Part shown: positions 49,271-61,712 of the stretch, piece by piece | How the letters are laid out: each line of letters begins with the position of its first letter | Numbering within the stretch: position 1 is the stretch's first letter | Origin: Pseudisothecium myosuroides | Lineage: Eukaryota; Streptophyta; Bryopsida; Hypnales; Lembophyllaceae | Reading direction: 5' to 3' | DNA length: 64,000 nt | Assembly: GCA_951799445.1 (NCBI GenBank) | Contig: OX637288.1 | Coordinates: forward strand, 48,685,288 to 48,749,287 | Position numbers and translations under genes: made by a program | The notes under the pieces: generated by a model | Seen by the model: only the letters and a program-made list of their open reading frames with translations | Databases searched by the model: none | What the model was told of the DNA's origin: nothing

Positions 49271-51063
49271 AGAAATTTAACACAATTTTCTTCTAATGAA
49301 TTGATGGCAATGTTATTGATGTCAGAAAGTAAGTTTTTTATAGCCAAAATGGGAGTTTAAGGTGTTGGTAAAGTGATTGTATGGATGGCTTATGAGTTGT
49401 GCCACAGGAACTTGTAGTTATTAACTTACCATTAATAGTTGTGTATTCCAATTTAGGCTCAAGTGTTGGTAATGAATGAAAGATATTTATTGGTAAATCT
49501 TGACTCTTTTTTTAGATGCATAAATCTAAAATTCCTTCTTTGGCTACTTGGTTTGGAGTAGTTGCTTGAACTTTTTTCCATAACATTATATACATATGGA
49601 TATATGAATAATCAACTTAATGCTTAAAGTGCTTAATGTCCTCTCTAGAGACAAATGACAATTTAGATAGGTTCCTATGATTTCAATTTTTGGCTTAATT
49701 ATTCTATTTTTTAGAAAATAAAAATATATATTAGTTTTTTGGGAGTATAATTTTTATCTGAATTGATGCTTAGGAGCAAAAATTATCCCACACTAAGCTC
49801 AAATCACTCATCTTTTAATAGCACCAAAATTTCAACAAAAATTCAAAATAATCACTTTTTTCCTAATAGATAATGTTTTTGTCTACATGAAAATATTTTT
49901 TTCATTCAATTTTGACTAGTGAAGAGAAAATTATGGAAAGTCTTGCTTTTTGGACAATCTAAGCATCTCCTTCAAAAATAACCTACAGGATCCATTTTCT
50001 AATTCAATTTTTACAATTCTTCAAAAGAAATTCTACGCTGACGAACATAATTATTGAGTACAAATTTGGAATCTTTTAACTCAAATAACCATACCATTAG
50101 CATCAATGGGAAAATTTAAAAAGTTGATATACTAAAGTTGTGGTATACAACATGTAACACATTATTATGGAAATTTCAAGAAAAAATTAGTTGTTATGAG
50201 AAAGAAAATTAATTTCAAAGTTAGCTATGTTAAAACGTGGTTTCATATGAGCTATAATTTGGAACTACTTTATATTGTGTCAATTTTTTTTAAACTTCCA
50301 AAAAACTTTTTGTGCCTTAGCATATTGATATACATCATTTCAAATTGTTGTACACAAAATTTGAAGGAAATTGACATTTATAGAATTTAAAATATCAACA
50401 ATTTGACAAACATGCAAATGATGTTGGTTTTCACAATATATGAATTTCTTCTTGGAATTGAGAGCATGAAATTGCATTAGCTATTGTAGGAAGAGTGTAG
50501 TTGCAACATGGACCATTGGTATATCTTAATCCTTGCATTTGAAATATTTGTTGAAACGAACAATGCGTTCAATTTATATTTCATAGCCGTATAATGCGTT
50601 TTTAGGTTCAATTTTTTTGTCCAAAGACTTGAGTTCATGATGCACATAATTGATCCAAAAAATCCAAAAAATTTAAAAATATCATTATCCATATCATAAA
50701 AAATTGAAAATTGCCAAAAATTACAGTGGTCTTCAAAAATAATTCAGTTTTTTGATGATATTGACAATTTACCCTATTTTGTGCTGCTTTTTTGCATTTC
50801 TTCACCTCCACTACCTTAGTTGGGGCCTCTGATTGCAAATATGAATTCAAAATTTCCAAATTTTATAGCATGTGTTGCAAATAAAAAATTTCAATGTTTT
50901 ATTGGGGAAAACTACGGGGCAATGAGGGGTTCAACTCACCCTAGCTTACTCTCAGGACTCTTGACTGTATTTTACAGTAACTCGACTCCAAAGACTGACT
51001 GACGTCCTTGATATTTTTTTTAATTGTTTGTGGACATGCAAAATGCAATGCAGGATTGCAGGG
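49271..51063. other. AT-rich intergenic tract with a partial TTAA-family copy
   Basis: Words from the ~0.9 kb TTAA-bounded family recur at about 49680-50110 (GATTTCAATTTTTGG, GCTTAGGAGCAAAAATTAT, GGACAATCTAAGCATCTCC). At about 50820-50880 the word CTCTGATTGCAAATATGAATTC of another dispersed repeat occurs. No gene is seen. Confidence 0.4.
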
Positions 51064-51487
51064 TAAGGTAGGAGGCTCATAAACCGCTCATAAACCGCTC
51101 ATCTAAAGGTTGGTCCACCTTTTTATATGTTTCCTTGGACGGGAATATTTTTATCTCATTTTTCAGACAAAGAAAAATAGATGAGGAACCTAACTCAAGT
51201 GGTTTTGTATTTTTCCAAGCATTATTGAATTACTTATAAATTTTCAAACAAGTTGGGTTATAGGTCCCTATTTATGACCTTTGGTTTTCTATAAAACGTT
51301 CACTTGCAATTCTAAAGAAAGATGGGGAAAGCAAAGAGAATGATTGTCTCTTGCAATTATTAATGTTTTTTTCTTTGATTCATTCAATGACTATAAAGGT
51401 CAATTTTAGAACCACCTCATGTCCATTTCACAACCATTTAAAATGGCGGTTCTTAATGCCCATGCAATTTTAGAGCCTCCTACTTTA
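51064..51487. mobile_element. Complete MITE of the TA/AGGTAGGAGG family
   Basis: The ends are TA-AGGTAGGAGGCTC and AGAGCCTCCTACTT-TA; the interior is inverted relative to the 19154 copy, sharing AAAGCAAAGAGAATGATTG and AAATGGCGGTTC. It is non-coding. Confidence 0.75.
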
Positions 51488-52127
51488 CCTTAGGAGTAGT
51501 TTCCTACTAATTTAATTACCAACTAAGTGAATTGATCCCCTTATTGCCCCATATTTTATCCCTGCAGAAAACATTGAAATTTTTTATTTGCCACATCTAT
51601 TATTTATATTAAATACACATTGTCCTGCAATTTGCCGCAACCTGTTGACACAAATATGGTCACAATTTCATCCCCAATATTACATCATGTCATCCCAAAT
51701 CACGGGGGGTTCACTATTTGAGGGGTTCATATATCACGTGCAAATAAGGGGGATTTTTTGGGGGTCTATTTTGATGGCATGGACAAATAAAACACACACT
51801 ATCGTTACCTAATTTTCTAATTCTATGTATTTTATGGGGCCATTCACTTAATTCAAATTCCAATGTAAGGTCATTTTTTCAGGCACTAACTTTTTTATAA
51901 TGAAATATTTTGCATTAGAAATTGCCCTGGACGCGCAATACTGAACCTACTCAGGATTTCGCAAGTTTGGTTTAGTGTTAAAGAGTAGGCCTAAGAAAAA
52001 CACTTACAGTTTCTATAGCATGCTCATTGACATTCAAACTGATATTGTAACTCACACTTGAACTTGAAATGTAAGTCAAACATGCTATCGTGGACACTAA
52101 AACTGAAATTGAAACTCATGGTTCAAC
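51488..52127. other. Unassigned intergenic sequence
   Basis: No gene or clear repeat is recognised. Confidence 0.4.
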
Positions 52128-53039
52128 TTGATTCCTAAAGGACCAATGTTCCTTTGGGGGACCAATGCGTTTTCGAGCACGTACCTACAAGCTGAAATTT
52201 TCTCCTGATTTTTTTTTTTTGAAGTTAGAAGAGCTGATTAGCTTTGTGGGAACATAATTCTTTTCACAATCGGTGCCTAGGAACAATAGTTATGACCAAA
52301 TAAGCTCAAAACAGGGGACGGGGGGCAAAAAAATATTTGCAAAAATTTGAATTTTTTTTTCTTTATATTTTTTTTCTCATAGATTATATTTTTGTCTATT
52401 TGGAATGCTTTAATTCATTCATTTGGATATGTTATGAGAAAGTTATGGACATTCTTGTTTTTTGGACAATTAGAGCATCTCTTGAAAAAATAACTTGTAG
52501 GATTAATTTCTGAATGCAATTTTTCAAATTTTTCAAATTTTTTTAGAATGGTTTAGTTTACTTGCTAGAACAATCTCACAATTGGGATTAGTGCATTTTA
52601 ATTCCATCTAAAATATATGAATAATTTAGATTTTTTTTCTATCTTGTACCTACTTCTACTTAACAATTTTTTTAAGAATGATAATTAAGTTTTTTTTTAA
52701 TTTTTTTCCTAGACTCTCAATTCAATTCTCTGCTATAAAGTTTTAAAGCTCAAAACTCTTTAATGCAAATATTTTAAGTTAAAAATGTTTAAAGTAAAAA
52801 ATCTAGTCCCACAATGTACTGAAAAACTTGTTTTTTTCATTTTGAACGCAGATATCTTGCAATCTGTGCGGCCAAAAATTCTGAATTTTTTTCCACACAT
52901 TCTCATACTAGTTAGGTATAAGATCCTATAGTTAGATGTGAAAGAAAAACAATTTTCAATTTTATTTACTTTTTGCTATAGAAATGGCAATTTTTAGTAT
53001 TTTTTGGCAAAAAAAAGGCCTTGGTCCTTTAGGGGTTAA
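52128..53039 (+). mobile_element. ~0.9 kb TTAA-bounded repeat, near-complete copy
   Basis: The left end is TTGA-TTCCTAAAGGACCAATG and the right end GGCCTTGGTCCTTTAGGGG-TTAA, i.e. inverted ends of about 14-18 bp. Interior words match the copies at 25156, 55234 (inverted) and 60782. There is no long open frame, so it is non-autonomous. Confidence 0.6.
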
Positions 53040-54136
53040 AGTCTAACACAAAAAGCTATGTAACTGAAATAGAAATTCTCTTACATCACCTGCAAAAACC
53101 TCACCTTACACACAACCAGTTCTCATGGACATGCAAACAAGAGGCACAACAAGTTCAGGTGCGAAGCATAAAATGAAGCCACGAAGTCACACTACACTCT
53201 TAGGCACATTTATTCATGCATTCCCAACCCCCATTCAATGAAAGAACCTGCACATGGTTTAATCTTCATCTCTATGAACTGTTAATGACTTCATTGTCGA
53301 CCACTCATCCATGTCCTTGGAAGCTCACTTCATTAACAGCTTGTCCATACAACAAGTTGTACACTAAATCTATATACCTCCAGCTGTGCACTATGTGTAG
53401 AAAACTTTGGGATATCCTCCCTCCATTTATAGCAACTACATCTTAGATCTAAAAAAATAAAATGGGGTATGTTATTGGAGCCTTATCATTAGTTATAATC
53501 CCTAAACTTGCATTTTTTCACCCTTTTCTTATCTCCAAAAAAATTCAAAAATTTAGGCACAAAGAATTAAACCACCCTTACCGAATAAATTTTTCTAAGT
53601 GAACCCCCCGTGTCCCAAATGTTTTTCATCCACTTCTATAAGATTTCAACTGGCTATCTAGTCCATATTCTCCTAAGTTCAATGTTTCCCTGTCACGACC
53701 TCTGTCATGACTCTTGTTACAAAGTCTATCACATTTTTATCAAAGAGAAATATCCTCTAATTGTTTCATTTGATGTTTACGATGAACACTTACTTGGAAC
53801 ATGATGAGCATTCCTATAAATTGTTGTGCACATGTTTCCCTTAAATGATATTATTTGCAAATTCCAAATTCATATTTGCAATCATCAACCAAAAAGAGGT
53901 GAAGGTGTACAAAATTTGCACAACACAAAATATGGGGCAATTTTTACATTTATCCTTGAATAGGGCAAGAAGGGGTGAATCCTCCCTAGCCCTAACTTAC
54001 CTATCTTGAGACTTTCCTCATGCCTCTTATTGTAAGTTATAGGGTGTTTGATTGTTTGTTTGTTATGATGAGATCTTCTAGCTCGAGTGCTTCGTATCGT
54101 CGGAAAGCTCTCGACGAGGAGGGGTGCACGGGCTTT
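53040..54136. other. Unassigned intergenic sequence
   Basis: A dispersed word (AAATTCATATTTGCAATCA) occurs at 53866-53885 and recurs near 50830, 55050 and 58008. No gene is recognised. Confidence 0.4.
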
Positions 54137-54385
54137 GTTTCGTGGCATTTGGACGCACAATGTACATAACATTGTTAATTGCGTCACAAGCCTCCCCCCA
54201 GGTGGAGGTATAATCCCCCTTAAGATACTTGGGGGGAGCATTAAATTTAAATGTGGGAAACCGGATTGGGCAAACGTGCTAACACTCTCTCTCAGTTGTC
54301 TCAGATGAGTGTCTTGTTCGCTGGGGGGCTCCTCATTTGGGGGGAGCAAAAGGGAACCCAGTTCTGGATAATAATGTTATGTAAG
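54137..54385 (+). repeat. Dispersed repeat copy, paired with 57690-57925
   Basis: Shared features in the same order are CATAACATTGTTAA, CCCCC..AGATACTTGGGGGGAG, a middle part with a reduced match, CTGGGGGGCTCCT / CTAGGGGGCTTTT, GGGAGCAAAAGG and GAATAATGTTATGT. The C-run and G-run can pair within each copy. Confidence 0.5.
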
Positions 54386-54786
54386 AGTAATTGAATTTCA
54401 ATTTTTTTTTATGAATTAGAAAACTCGAAAACTACTTTTACTTTCATGTCGACTATGAGTTCATTGTAAGTTAGGGTTTGCAATGATTCGTTTGATATTT
54501 TTTCAACTGTCCGTGGACATGCGAAATGCATTTGCAGGGCCCTCCCTGGGGCACAAACGGGGAGAAGCAGTTTCCTTGGTCTTTCCTCTCCAGTAGTAAG
54601 TTACTATTCATTGGAAGTTCATTTAGGGTTTGAACTGAAATGATTCGTCCATCTGCTTTGGCCAGCTTTGGCGAATTTTTTTCTCTCTCAGCATTGGCTG
54701 GGACTGAGCCTGCCCATCCCTGGCCACTCACTTGCAAATCAAAGATCTCACTGGTGGGGCTTCAGGATCGACGCAGGGTGTTCAGT
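54386..54786. other. Unassigned intergenic sequence
   Basis: No recognised gene; a minus-strand frame of 88 codons at 54471-54737 has no family features. Confidence 0.35.
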
Positions 54787-54960
54787 TAAGGTAGTATGCT
54801 CTAAAAGGGTCCGCCTTTTTCATAGGTTTGCATGAACAAAAATATTTTTAATTCGTTTTTCAAAGAAAGAAAAATAGATGCCACAAGTACAGTAGTTTCA
54901 TATTGTTTGAAGCATTTTTGAATTACTGGTAACTATGAAGCTTACTAAAGTGGTCATACC
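54787..54960. mobile_element. Truncated MITE of the TA/AGGTAGGAGG family
   Basis: The left end TTAAGGTAGTATGCTCTAAAAGG and the following TTTTTCATAGG..ATGAACAAAAATATTTTTA match complete copies inverted relative to 56485. The right half is missing. Confidence 0.6.
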
Positions 54961-55233
54961 AAGTGGGTGGGCCATGGAGGGTGAATTGACTTGCCCCTAG
55001 GGAAAAACAAGCACAGGGATTTTGTGTTTTTGTCACACATGATCAAATTTGGAAATTTAGAATTCCTATTTGCAATCAGAGGCCCCAAATTGATCAGAAG
55101 AGGTGATGAACATAGAATTAACAAGGCATAAAATAGAGTATTTTTTATTTATTTATTATTATTATTACAATTATCCTACACAACATACAACACAAAATTC
55201 ACCCTGCAAAGACCTACTCGGAATGACTACTCT
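54961..55233. other. Unassigned intergenic sequence
   Basis: It contains a further copy of the word CTATTTGCAATCAGAGGCCC at 55067-55087 and an ATT-repeat at about 55145-55170. Confidence 0.35.
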
Positions 55234-56143
55234 TTAATCCCTAAAAGCTCAAGGTCATTTTTTTTGTCAAAAAACACTCAAAACTGCCAATTCTGTGCAA
55301 TCATCCAAGAAAACAATTTTTTTTCAGAATTTAACCATAAGATCTTGTACTTTACTTGTGTGAAATCATGTGGTATAAATTTCATGAAATTTGACCATAC
55401 AGATTGGAAGATATTAGCATTCAAAGTTGGAATAATTTTTTTTGGAACATTGTCTTACAATTTCAGATGACTTTGACCGCCATTTGTGGAAATTTTTACA
55501 TTACAAACTTTGAATTAAAATTTTGTTATGTTGAAGAATTGAATTAAAAGTCTAGAAAAAATATTTTAAAGAAAATTTTCATTCTTTAAAAAATTGTTAA
55601 CTAGAAGTAGGTTCAAGATTGAAAAAAAACCTAAATTGTTAATAACTCTTAGATGGGATTGAAATACAATAATTCCAACGGTAATGTTGTTCTAGCAAGC
55701 AAATTTAACCTTGTCAAATAATAGATTAGGAAAAATTGTGAAAATTGCATTTAAAAATGAATCCTACAAGTTATTTTTTCAAGAAAATGCTCAAATTGCC
55801 TGAAAAACAAGATTATTGATAACATTTACATCACTAATCCAAATGGAATGAATCAAAGCTTCACACATAGACAAAAATTTGATCTACAAGAAAAAAAATT
55901 TAAAAATTTCATTTCATTTTTTTGTGAATTTATTTTTTTGCCTGCCAAATGAAATTTGGGCTTTTTGTAGTATAACTTTTGCTCCCGGGTACCAATTGAA
56001 ATAAAAATTATATTCTCACAAAGCAAATCAGTTTTTCTATCTTTCAAGAGAGTTACAAAAAGTTTCACTAAAAGTTAAGGTCACGGGAACGTGCCCAAAA
56101 TCCAAATTGTCCCTCAAGAAGACAATGGGCTTTTAGGGGTTAA
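55234..56143 (-). mobile_element. ~0.9 kb TTAA-bounded repeat, complete inverted copy
   Basis: TTAA is present at both ends (55234-55237 and 56140-56143), directly followed by TCCCTAAAAGC and preceded by GCTTTTAGGGG. The interior is the reverse complement of the copies at 52128 and 60782. This copy best shows the ends: TTAA-(C/T)CCCTAAA, the arrangement typical of piggyBac-type elements. Confidence 0.6.
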
Positions 56144-56484
56144 CTTCCTGTCTTGCCTTGATGACAATGAAAAAAACTCTTGTAGCCATGGAAGAACTCT
56201 GCATTGACAAGTGAGGAGAGGTGGGTGCTTCGTGCCTCTAGTTTAATTCTAGACGGGCCTAGGACCACTGATTTCAAGCCTCACTACCCATCATTCTATT
56301 TGCTGCCATTTTACAATTAGATACGAATGAAAAATTTTATATTTATTTTTCAAAGATGAAGTCATATGTCTAATACAAGTCATAAAATTTTCAAATTTGA
56401 AATTACTATGAATTTTTTAAGAAAAAAATGAAAAAAATTGATGTCAGATACAAAATAAACTTGATAAATTTGAAATATCCACCA

Positions 56485-56898
56485 TAAGGTGGTCTGCTCT
56501 AAAAGCAAGTGGCCTCTTCAAATTGACCCTATATTTAGATCTGAAATGGACATTAGGTGATCCTTAAATGAACCTCTCAAGCCATTGAGAGAATCGAGAG
56601 AAAAACATTATTTATTGCAAGAGCCAATCATTGGCCTTCATTTACTCAAATCACTTTAGAAGTTGCAAGTGGTCGGATTTTAGAAGACCTAGGGTCACAA
56701 ATAGGTGCCTACAACAGGGTTTTTTTGAAAATTCATAAGTAATTCAAAAATGATTCAAAAAATATGAAACCACTTATGTAACGTTCCACATCCATTTTTC
56801 TTTCTCTAAAAAATGATCCAAAATAATTTCTATTCATGGAAACCTATGAAAAAGGCAGACCAGCGCTTAAATGGTTGCTTTTAGGCCATACTACCTTA
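56485..56898. mobile_element. Complete MITE of the TA/AGGTAGGAGG family
   Basis: TA-AGGTGGTCTGCTCTAAAAG at the left and TAGGCCATACTACCT-TA at the right bound a 414-bp element collinear with the copy at 19154-19548. Terminal bases have drifted, so it is older. Confidence 0.7.
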
Positions 56899-57689
56899 GA
56901 TGTAACATTATGGTATAAACCAAAGTTATCATGTCAACCTAAAATTAGACAATCAACAAACCATGGTTATTGCCCCAAAGTTCGTATTGCTATAAAATAT
57001 TGATATTTATGAATTCTTCAAAAACTTTAATTGGAATAGAAACTGCATTTGATAAGCTTCATTTCATTAGTTGGAATCAAATTCAGAAAATACTGATTTT
57101 ATGACTAAACATTAGCAAGAAATAGGCAAAATACTACAAAGGGGATTCGTGGATCAAATATCTTCTTTTTTAGAAAAGTCAATAATACCATAATGAAGGA
57201 ATTTGAAATACTATTCACTGAAAATGTACTCAAGCAACTTCCTAAAGATTAAATTGGATGAACAAACATTCTTTTCCATCCTACAATCTTAGGTGAAGTC
57301 ATCAAAACGTACGCTTAATGTTACATGGTTAACCAAAGTGGATACATAAAATAGAGTTGTCTTGCTTATTTGACGTGATCAATTTTGTATTTCATGACAT
57401 CTCCTAGCTACTTCTAGCTCCATGATGTTTCTATATATAACTTCAAAATTTTCAATTAGATCATCCATGAGGTAAGTAAGTAATTCTTTCATTTTTTCCA
57501 ATATTCGTTGTCTGGGGCAAATAAGGGGGTCAATCCGCCCTAGTCCTGCATTTGGCTTGTTGCACCAGTATAAGCGCGACCTTGATGCTTGTGGGTTTTT
57601 TCAAAGTAAACAAATTTAGAATTCACTCAATTAATCCTAGACCACAACCTGGTAAATTTTTATGAGCATTGGCCTTTGCTGGGGGGCCG
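56899..57689. other. AT-rich intergenic sequence
   Basis: No gene or clear repeat is recognised. Confidence 0.4.
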
Positions 57690-57925
57690 AACGGTCATAA
57701 CATTGTTAAACCTGCTGAGGAGATTCCCCCCTAAATACCTGGGGGGAGATTTCTATTAAAATACTGACAACTATATTGGCTGGCCAAAGGTAGAGTGTAA
57801 AAGCGTTATGCCTGCTAGGGACGCCATTGGTGAGAGAGATACTTTGCCTTGCTAGGGGGCTTTTGATTTTGAGGGAGCAAAAGGACCCCCCCCCGAGAAT
57901 GTGAATAATGTTATGTTAAACCCAT
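57690..57925 (+). repeat. Dispersed repeat copy, paired with 54137-54385
   Basis: It shares CATAACATTGTTAA, the run CCCCCC..ATACCTGGGGGGAGAT, CTAGGGGGCTTTT, GGGAGCAAAAGG and GAATAATGTTATGTTAA with the other copy. Confidence 0.5.
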
Positions 57926-58079
57926 TCCATGAAGTAGGACCAGCAGGGTGGATTTACCCCAGGATAAAACGCAAGAATTTTTTATTTGCCGCACACTATA
58001 ATTTTGAATTCATATTTGCAATCAGAGACCTTCAACTACCGTAAAAACGGCCAAATATACTGTATACCCTAAACACGGC

Positions 58080-58640
58080 CAAAAGAGGGCTTTTTTTTGG
58101 TACTTTGGCCCCCAAGAACACAAAATTCACCCTGCTGGTCGCACTTCGTGGGACGGGCCGGGTAACCCGGGTTTACCGTCAGTCCTGCCTTGGCCTGGCT
58201 GAGGACGGAAAGCAGAGCCAGTCGTCGTCGTCGACGACTGGGCAGCGAGAACCCCGGGTCAGACCCCACAGAAAAAATATCAGTCTGAGAGACTGAGACG
58301 GGCCGGAGTGCCGGACGGATGCGGGGCAATCCGAAGCACGCCGCTCATTGGCTGTCTTCCCTGGCCCTTTGGAAAGTCGATTCCGTCCACCTGCTTTACG
58401 TTACTTTAGGTTTGTGGCTCTCCTGCCTGCCTGCCTTCCGTTCCACTGACCCTTTTTACCTGACTTGGGGCTGCCTATCAGAAGTGGCGGTACCGTATCA
58501 GAAAAAAGAAAAGAAAAGGACACTTGGACTGACGGACCGTTCTTGAGGGATGTGTAACTAACCGTTCGTCTCTCCGTGTGGAAAGGCTACTGGAGATGGA
58601 ACTAACCGAACTACCGAAGGTTAAGGGATCGTCACCTTTT
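58080..58640 (+). other. G+C-rich island in AT-rich surroundings
   Basis: About 0.5 kb rich in G+C and CG dinucleotides (GGGACGGGCCGGGTAACCC; GTCGTCGTCGTCGACGAC). Short frames are open on both strands at 58069-58329, but none has a recognised domain. It could be a promoter or first exon of an unassembled gene, or a fragment of a G+C-rich element. Confidence 0.35.
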
Positions 58641-59872
58641 GGCAACTACCTTACCTTCTTGCAACAAGTGATTAAAAACAAATTGAAAAAAGGCTTCAAA
58701 GCCGGCAGCTCCGTCAATGACACAATTTGAATAAAGTGTCTTTTAAAAAAATCAACACTTTATTATTTAAGAAATTTAACCACCTAGAAAAAAAAACTAC
58801 AACATTCAAATATTGTAGTGCGGTAATAGTAAATTTCATTAATTATCAATGTAGTTTTCAAACATACCCAATGGAAATTGAAGAGTTACGAGAAGTAACC
58901 AATGAGAGTTGGAGCAATTTGTAGTTTAATGATTTCTAATTAAAGATAATCATGCCATTACTAGGTGTTCTTATAACCTCATCTTTCAAAGTTTATAGTT
59001 TATTCATATGGTCTTTGAAATTCTCAAACCAATTGCATTCACTTCCACTTATGAAAACTCAGGTTTGTTCTAATATATATAGTGCTTGTGACACTAATAT
59101 TTTGAAAATTAGTCACAATATTTTGAATTAGTGCAAAATAATGTATTATTGTAAAAAAATTAATTTCCACTATTTTTTTGTGGTGTGACTAATTTTTTAG
59201 GTGACTAATTTCCCCCTTTCCTATTAGAATGTTCAAATCAATGTATTTTTTAAGTGACTAATTTTCTCCTTCATTATTAGAACAAACCAATGTCCTTTCG
59301 TAAAATACTAATTTCTCCCTTTACTTTTAGAACAAATCAATGTACTGTAAGTTAGGAAATATGGTTTAAGGAAATCTGGTTTGAGTAGAAAAGAATCTGA
59401 TTTGAGTACAAATTGGGTTTGAAATTGAACTTTAGAGAAGAGGTTAGATAATGGTTTGAATACAGATTGGGTTTGAAATTGAACCTCAAATAAGGTGTTG
59501 ATTGGATAAATTAATTGATATTGTTTCTTATGAAGTTTAAATGTAAATCTCATGAAGAGAAACACAAGATTTATTGTACATGAAGAGAAGTACGGATCCT
59601 AATCAAGTGACCATAGAATATGAAATTGCATTGTTGATGTTTTGTATTGGGGCCACATTGGCAATCAAGGCTATGGTGGAAACACCCCAAACCATCAATA
59701 TTAGCAATTCAGTATAGTTGGGGGCATCTTTTCCAAAATATAATATTTTTGTAGTATTAGTGAGTGAAAATCATGAATATTAAAAAAAATTATATTTTTC
59801 GGATGTGGTATGTAATTTTTATGATTTTTCAAAGTGCCGGCTCCCTACCGGCTCCCTAGACCACTGAAACTG
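58641..59872. other. AT-rich intergenic tract
   Basis: No gene is recognised. A repeated word (GTGACTAATTT..CTCCTT; GGTTTGAAATTGAAC) gives weak local tandem structure at about 59180-59500. An 11-bp tandem (CCGGCTCCCTA twice) lies at 59838-59859, at the nad9 boundary. Confidence 0.4.
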
Positions 59873-60184
59873 TCACATAGGTGCACCACCTTGAATCGAA
59901 ATTTTGTCACTACGCGAACTTTGTTCCCAGGGACTAGCAAAATCAAAATAGCGAAATTCTTGAGTCATCTCAATAGGTTCAGAAACCACACGTTTCTCTG
60001 AATCATCATAACGTACTTCCACATATCCACTTAAAGGAAAGTCTTTTCGTAATGGATGACCCTCAAAACCATAATCTGTTAATATATGGCGTAAATCGGG
60101 ATGATTAGAAAAATAAACACCGAACATATCCCAAACTTCTCGCTCCCACCAGCCAGCTGACGGAAATATATTGACTGCCGATCT
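59873..60184 (-). pseudogene. nad9: Nuclear copy of mitochondrial nad9, C-terminal part (NUMT)
   Basis: On the minus strand the frame encodes the C-terminal ~100 residues of NADH dehydrogenase subunit 9, with [37 protein letters not shown] and [19 protein letters not shown], and it ends at TGA (59873-59875). No stop or frameshift interrupts it. NAD9 is part of complex I in mitochondria and is normally mitochondrion-encoded in land plants. Homology begins abruptly near 60184, preceded on the minus strand by GATTTCTGCAG, which looks like a splice acceptor. Moss mitochondrial nad9 has an intron in this part of the gene, so the copied piece may correspond to one exon. It is surrounded by nuclear repeats, which supports a transfer into the nucleus over assembly contamination. 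Function as a gene is unlikely but not excluded. Confidence 0.8.
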
Positions 60185-60203
60185 GCAGAAATCAGCAGTC
60201 AAC

Positions 60204-60781
60204 GAATCAGAGTGACGTATGTGTCTTTCAAATTCATCAACAAATTAGTATTTGTAGGACACATTAACAAATGTCTAGGGACACATTTAGTGGACCTCTA
60301 GGGTACAGGAATGGGAGCAAGGACGCTTTTGGGTGTTTCTACCTTAATTGGGAATCAAAAATTAGATGAGATGTATCAATTTGTAAAATGAGGAAGCAAT
60401 ACACTATCATAGTATTGTTAAAAGATTTTTATGTAACCATAAAGATCATTTGATTATCTAGTTAAGTATAAGGACTAATTGGCATTTGTGAGGATGGAGC
60501 GGAATTGCAAGTTCAAGAAATTGACTACTACTTTGACCTAATTAGTCTGCCAATATTTATGTTTGAAATCCAATGTAGTTGTCAAATTCTAGTTTGCCCT
60601 TTATTTGCAATTAATTACTTTTATGTTTTTCTTCTATAACATTGTATACTAGCTTAAGGAGTTCCCGAGCCAAAAAGATATAACTTTAAGAAGATACCTT
60701 CTTGGTGTGACTGCCGTTGAAATATGATTTAGGATTTGATGAGGATTCCTATTCTACAATATTGTCAGGTAGACTTCCAAT
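60204..60781. other. AT-rich intergenic sequence
   Basis: No gene is recognised. Confidence 0.4.
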
Positions 60782-61712
60782 TTTACCCCCTAAAGGGTCA
60801 TTGTCTGTTCGGGGGACAAATGGGACTTGGGGCATGTACCTACGGGGGGACAAATTCATACCATTTTTGGAAACTTTTTGTGAATGTGAAAAATTGAGAG
60901 AGGTACGTGGCGGAAAAAAAAATTTGAAATCGGACCTTTGAGTGAGAAGTTATGCCATTTCTTGGAATGCGTGGGGACAGGGGGCAACAAAAAAAATTTG
61001 CAAAATTTTGAATTTTTTTTTAAAATATTTTTTTTCTCATAGATTATATTTTTGTCTATCTGGAAAGCTTTGATTCATTTCATTTGACTTTGTTAAGAGG
61101 AAGTTATGGACATTCTTGTTTTTCGGGCAATTAGAGCATCTTCTTGAAAAAAATAACTTGTAGGATTCATTTCTGAATGCAATTTTTGCAATTTTTCAAA
61201 AAAAAAAAGATTCTCATGGTTTAATTTACTTGCTAGAACAATCTCACCATTGGGGTTAGTGTATTTTAATTCCATCTAAAATATATAAATCTTATAGATT
61301 CTCCTTCTATCTTGTACCTACTTCTACTTAACAATTTTTTGAAGAATGATAATTAAGTTTTTTTGAATTTCCTTTTTTTCCCTGGACTCTCAACTCAATT
61401 CTCCACTATAAAGATTTAAAGCTCAAAACTCTGTAGTGCAAAAATTTTAAGTTAAAAATGTTCAAAGTCAAAAAATCCAGTCCCACAATGTGTTGAAAAA
61501 CTTGTTTTTTCCACTTTAAAAGCAAATATCTTACAACCTGTGCAGTCAAAAATTCTGAAATTTTTTCCACACTTTTTAATACTTGTTAGGTGTAAGATCC
61601 TACGGTTAGATGTGAAAAAAAATTTATAATTTTATTTTTTACTCTTTGCTATAGAAATGGCAGTTTTGAGTGTTTTTTGGCAAAAAATAGGCCTCGGTCC
61701 TTTAGGGGTTAA
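60782..61712 (+). mobile_element. ~0.9 kb TTAA-bounded repeat, near-complete copy
   Basis: The left end is TTTA-CCCCCTAAAGGGTCA and the right end GGCCTCGGTCCTTTAGGGG-TTAA. The interior is collinear with 52128-53039 at visibly high identity (for example CATAGATTATATTTTTGTCT and TTCTTGTTTTTCGGGCAATT). It is non-coding. Confidence 0.6.

Noticed and set aside
59308..59565. 85-codon minus-strand frame with repeated FQTQSV/FLLK words
   Set aside because: The protein repeats reflect a local DNA tandem repeat (GGTTTGAAATTGAAC) in AT-rich sequence.
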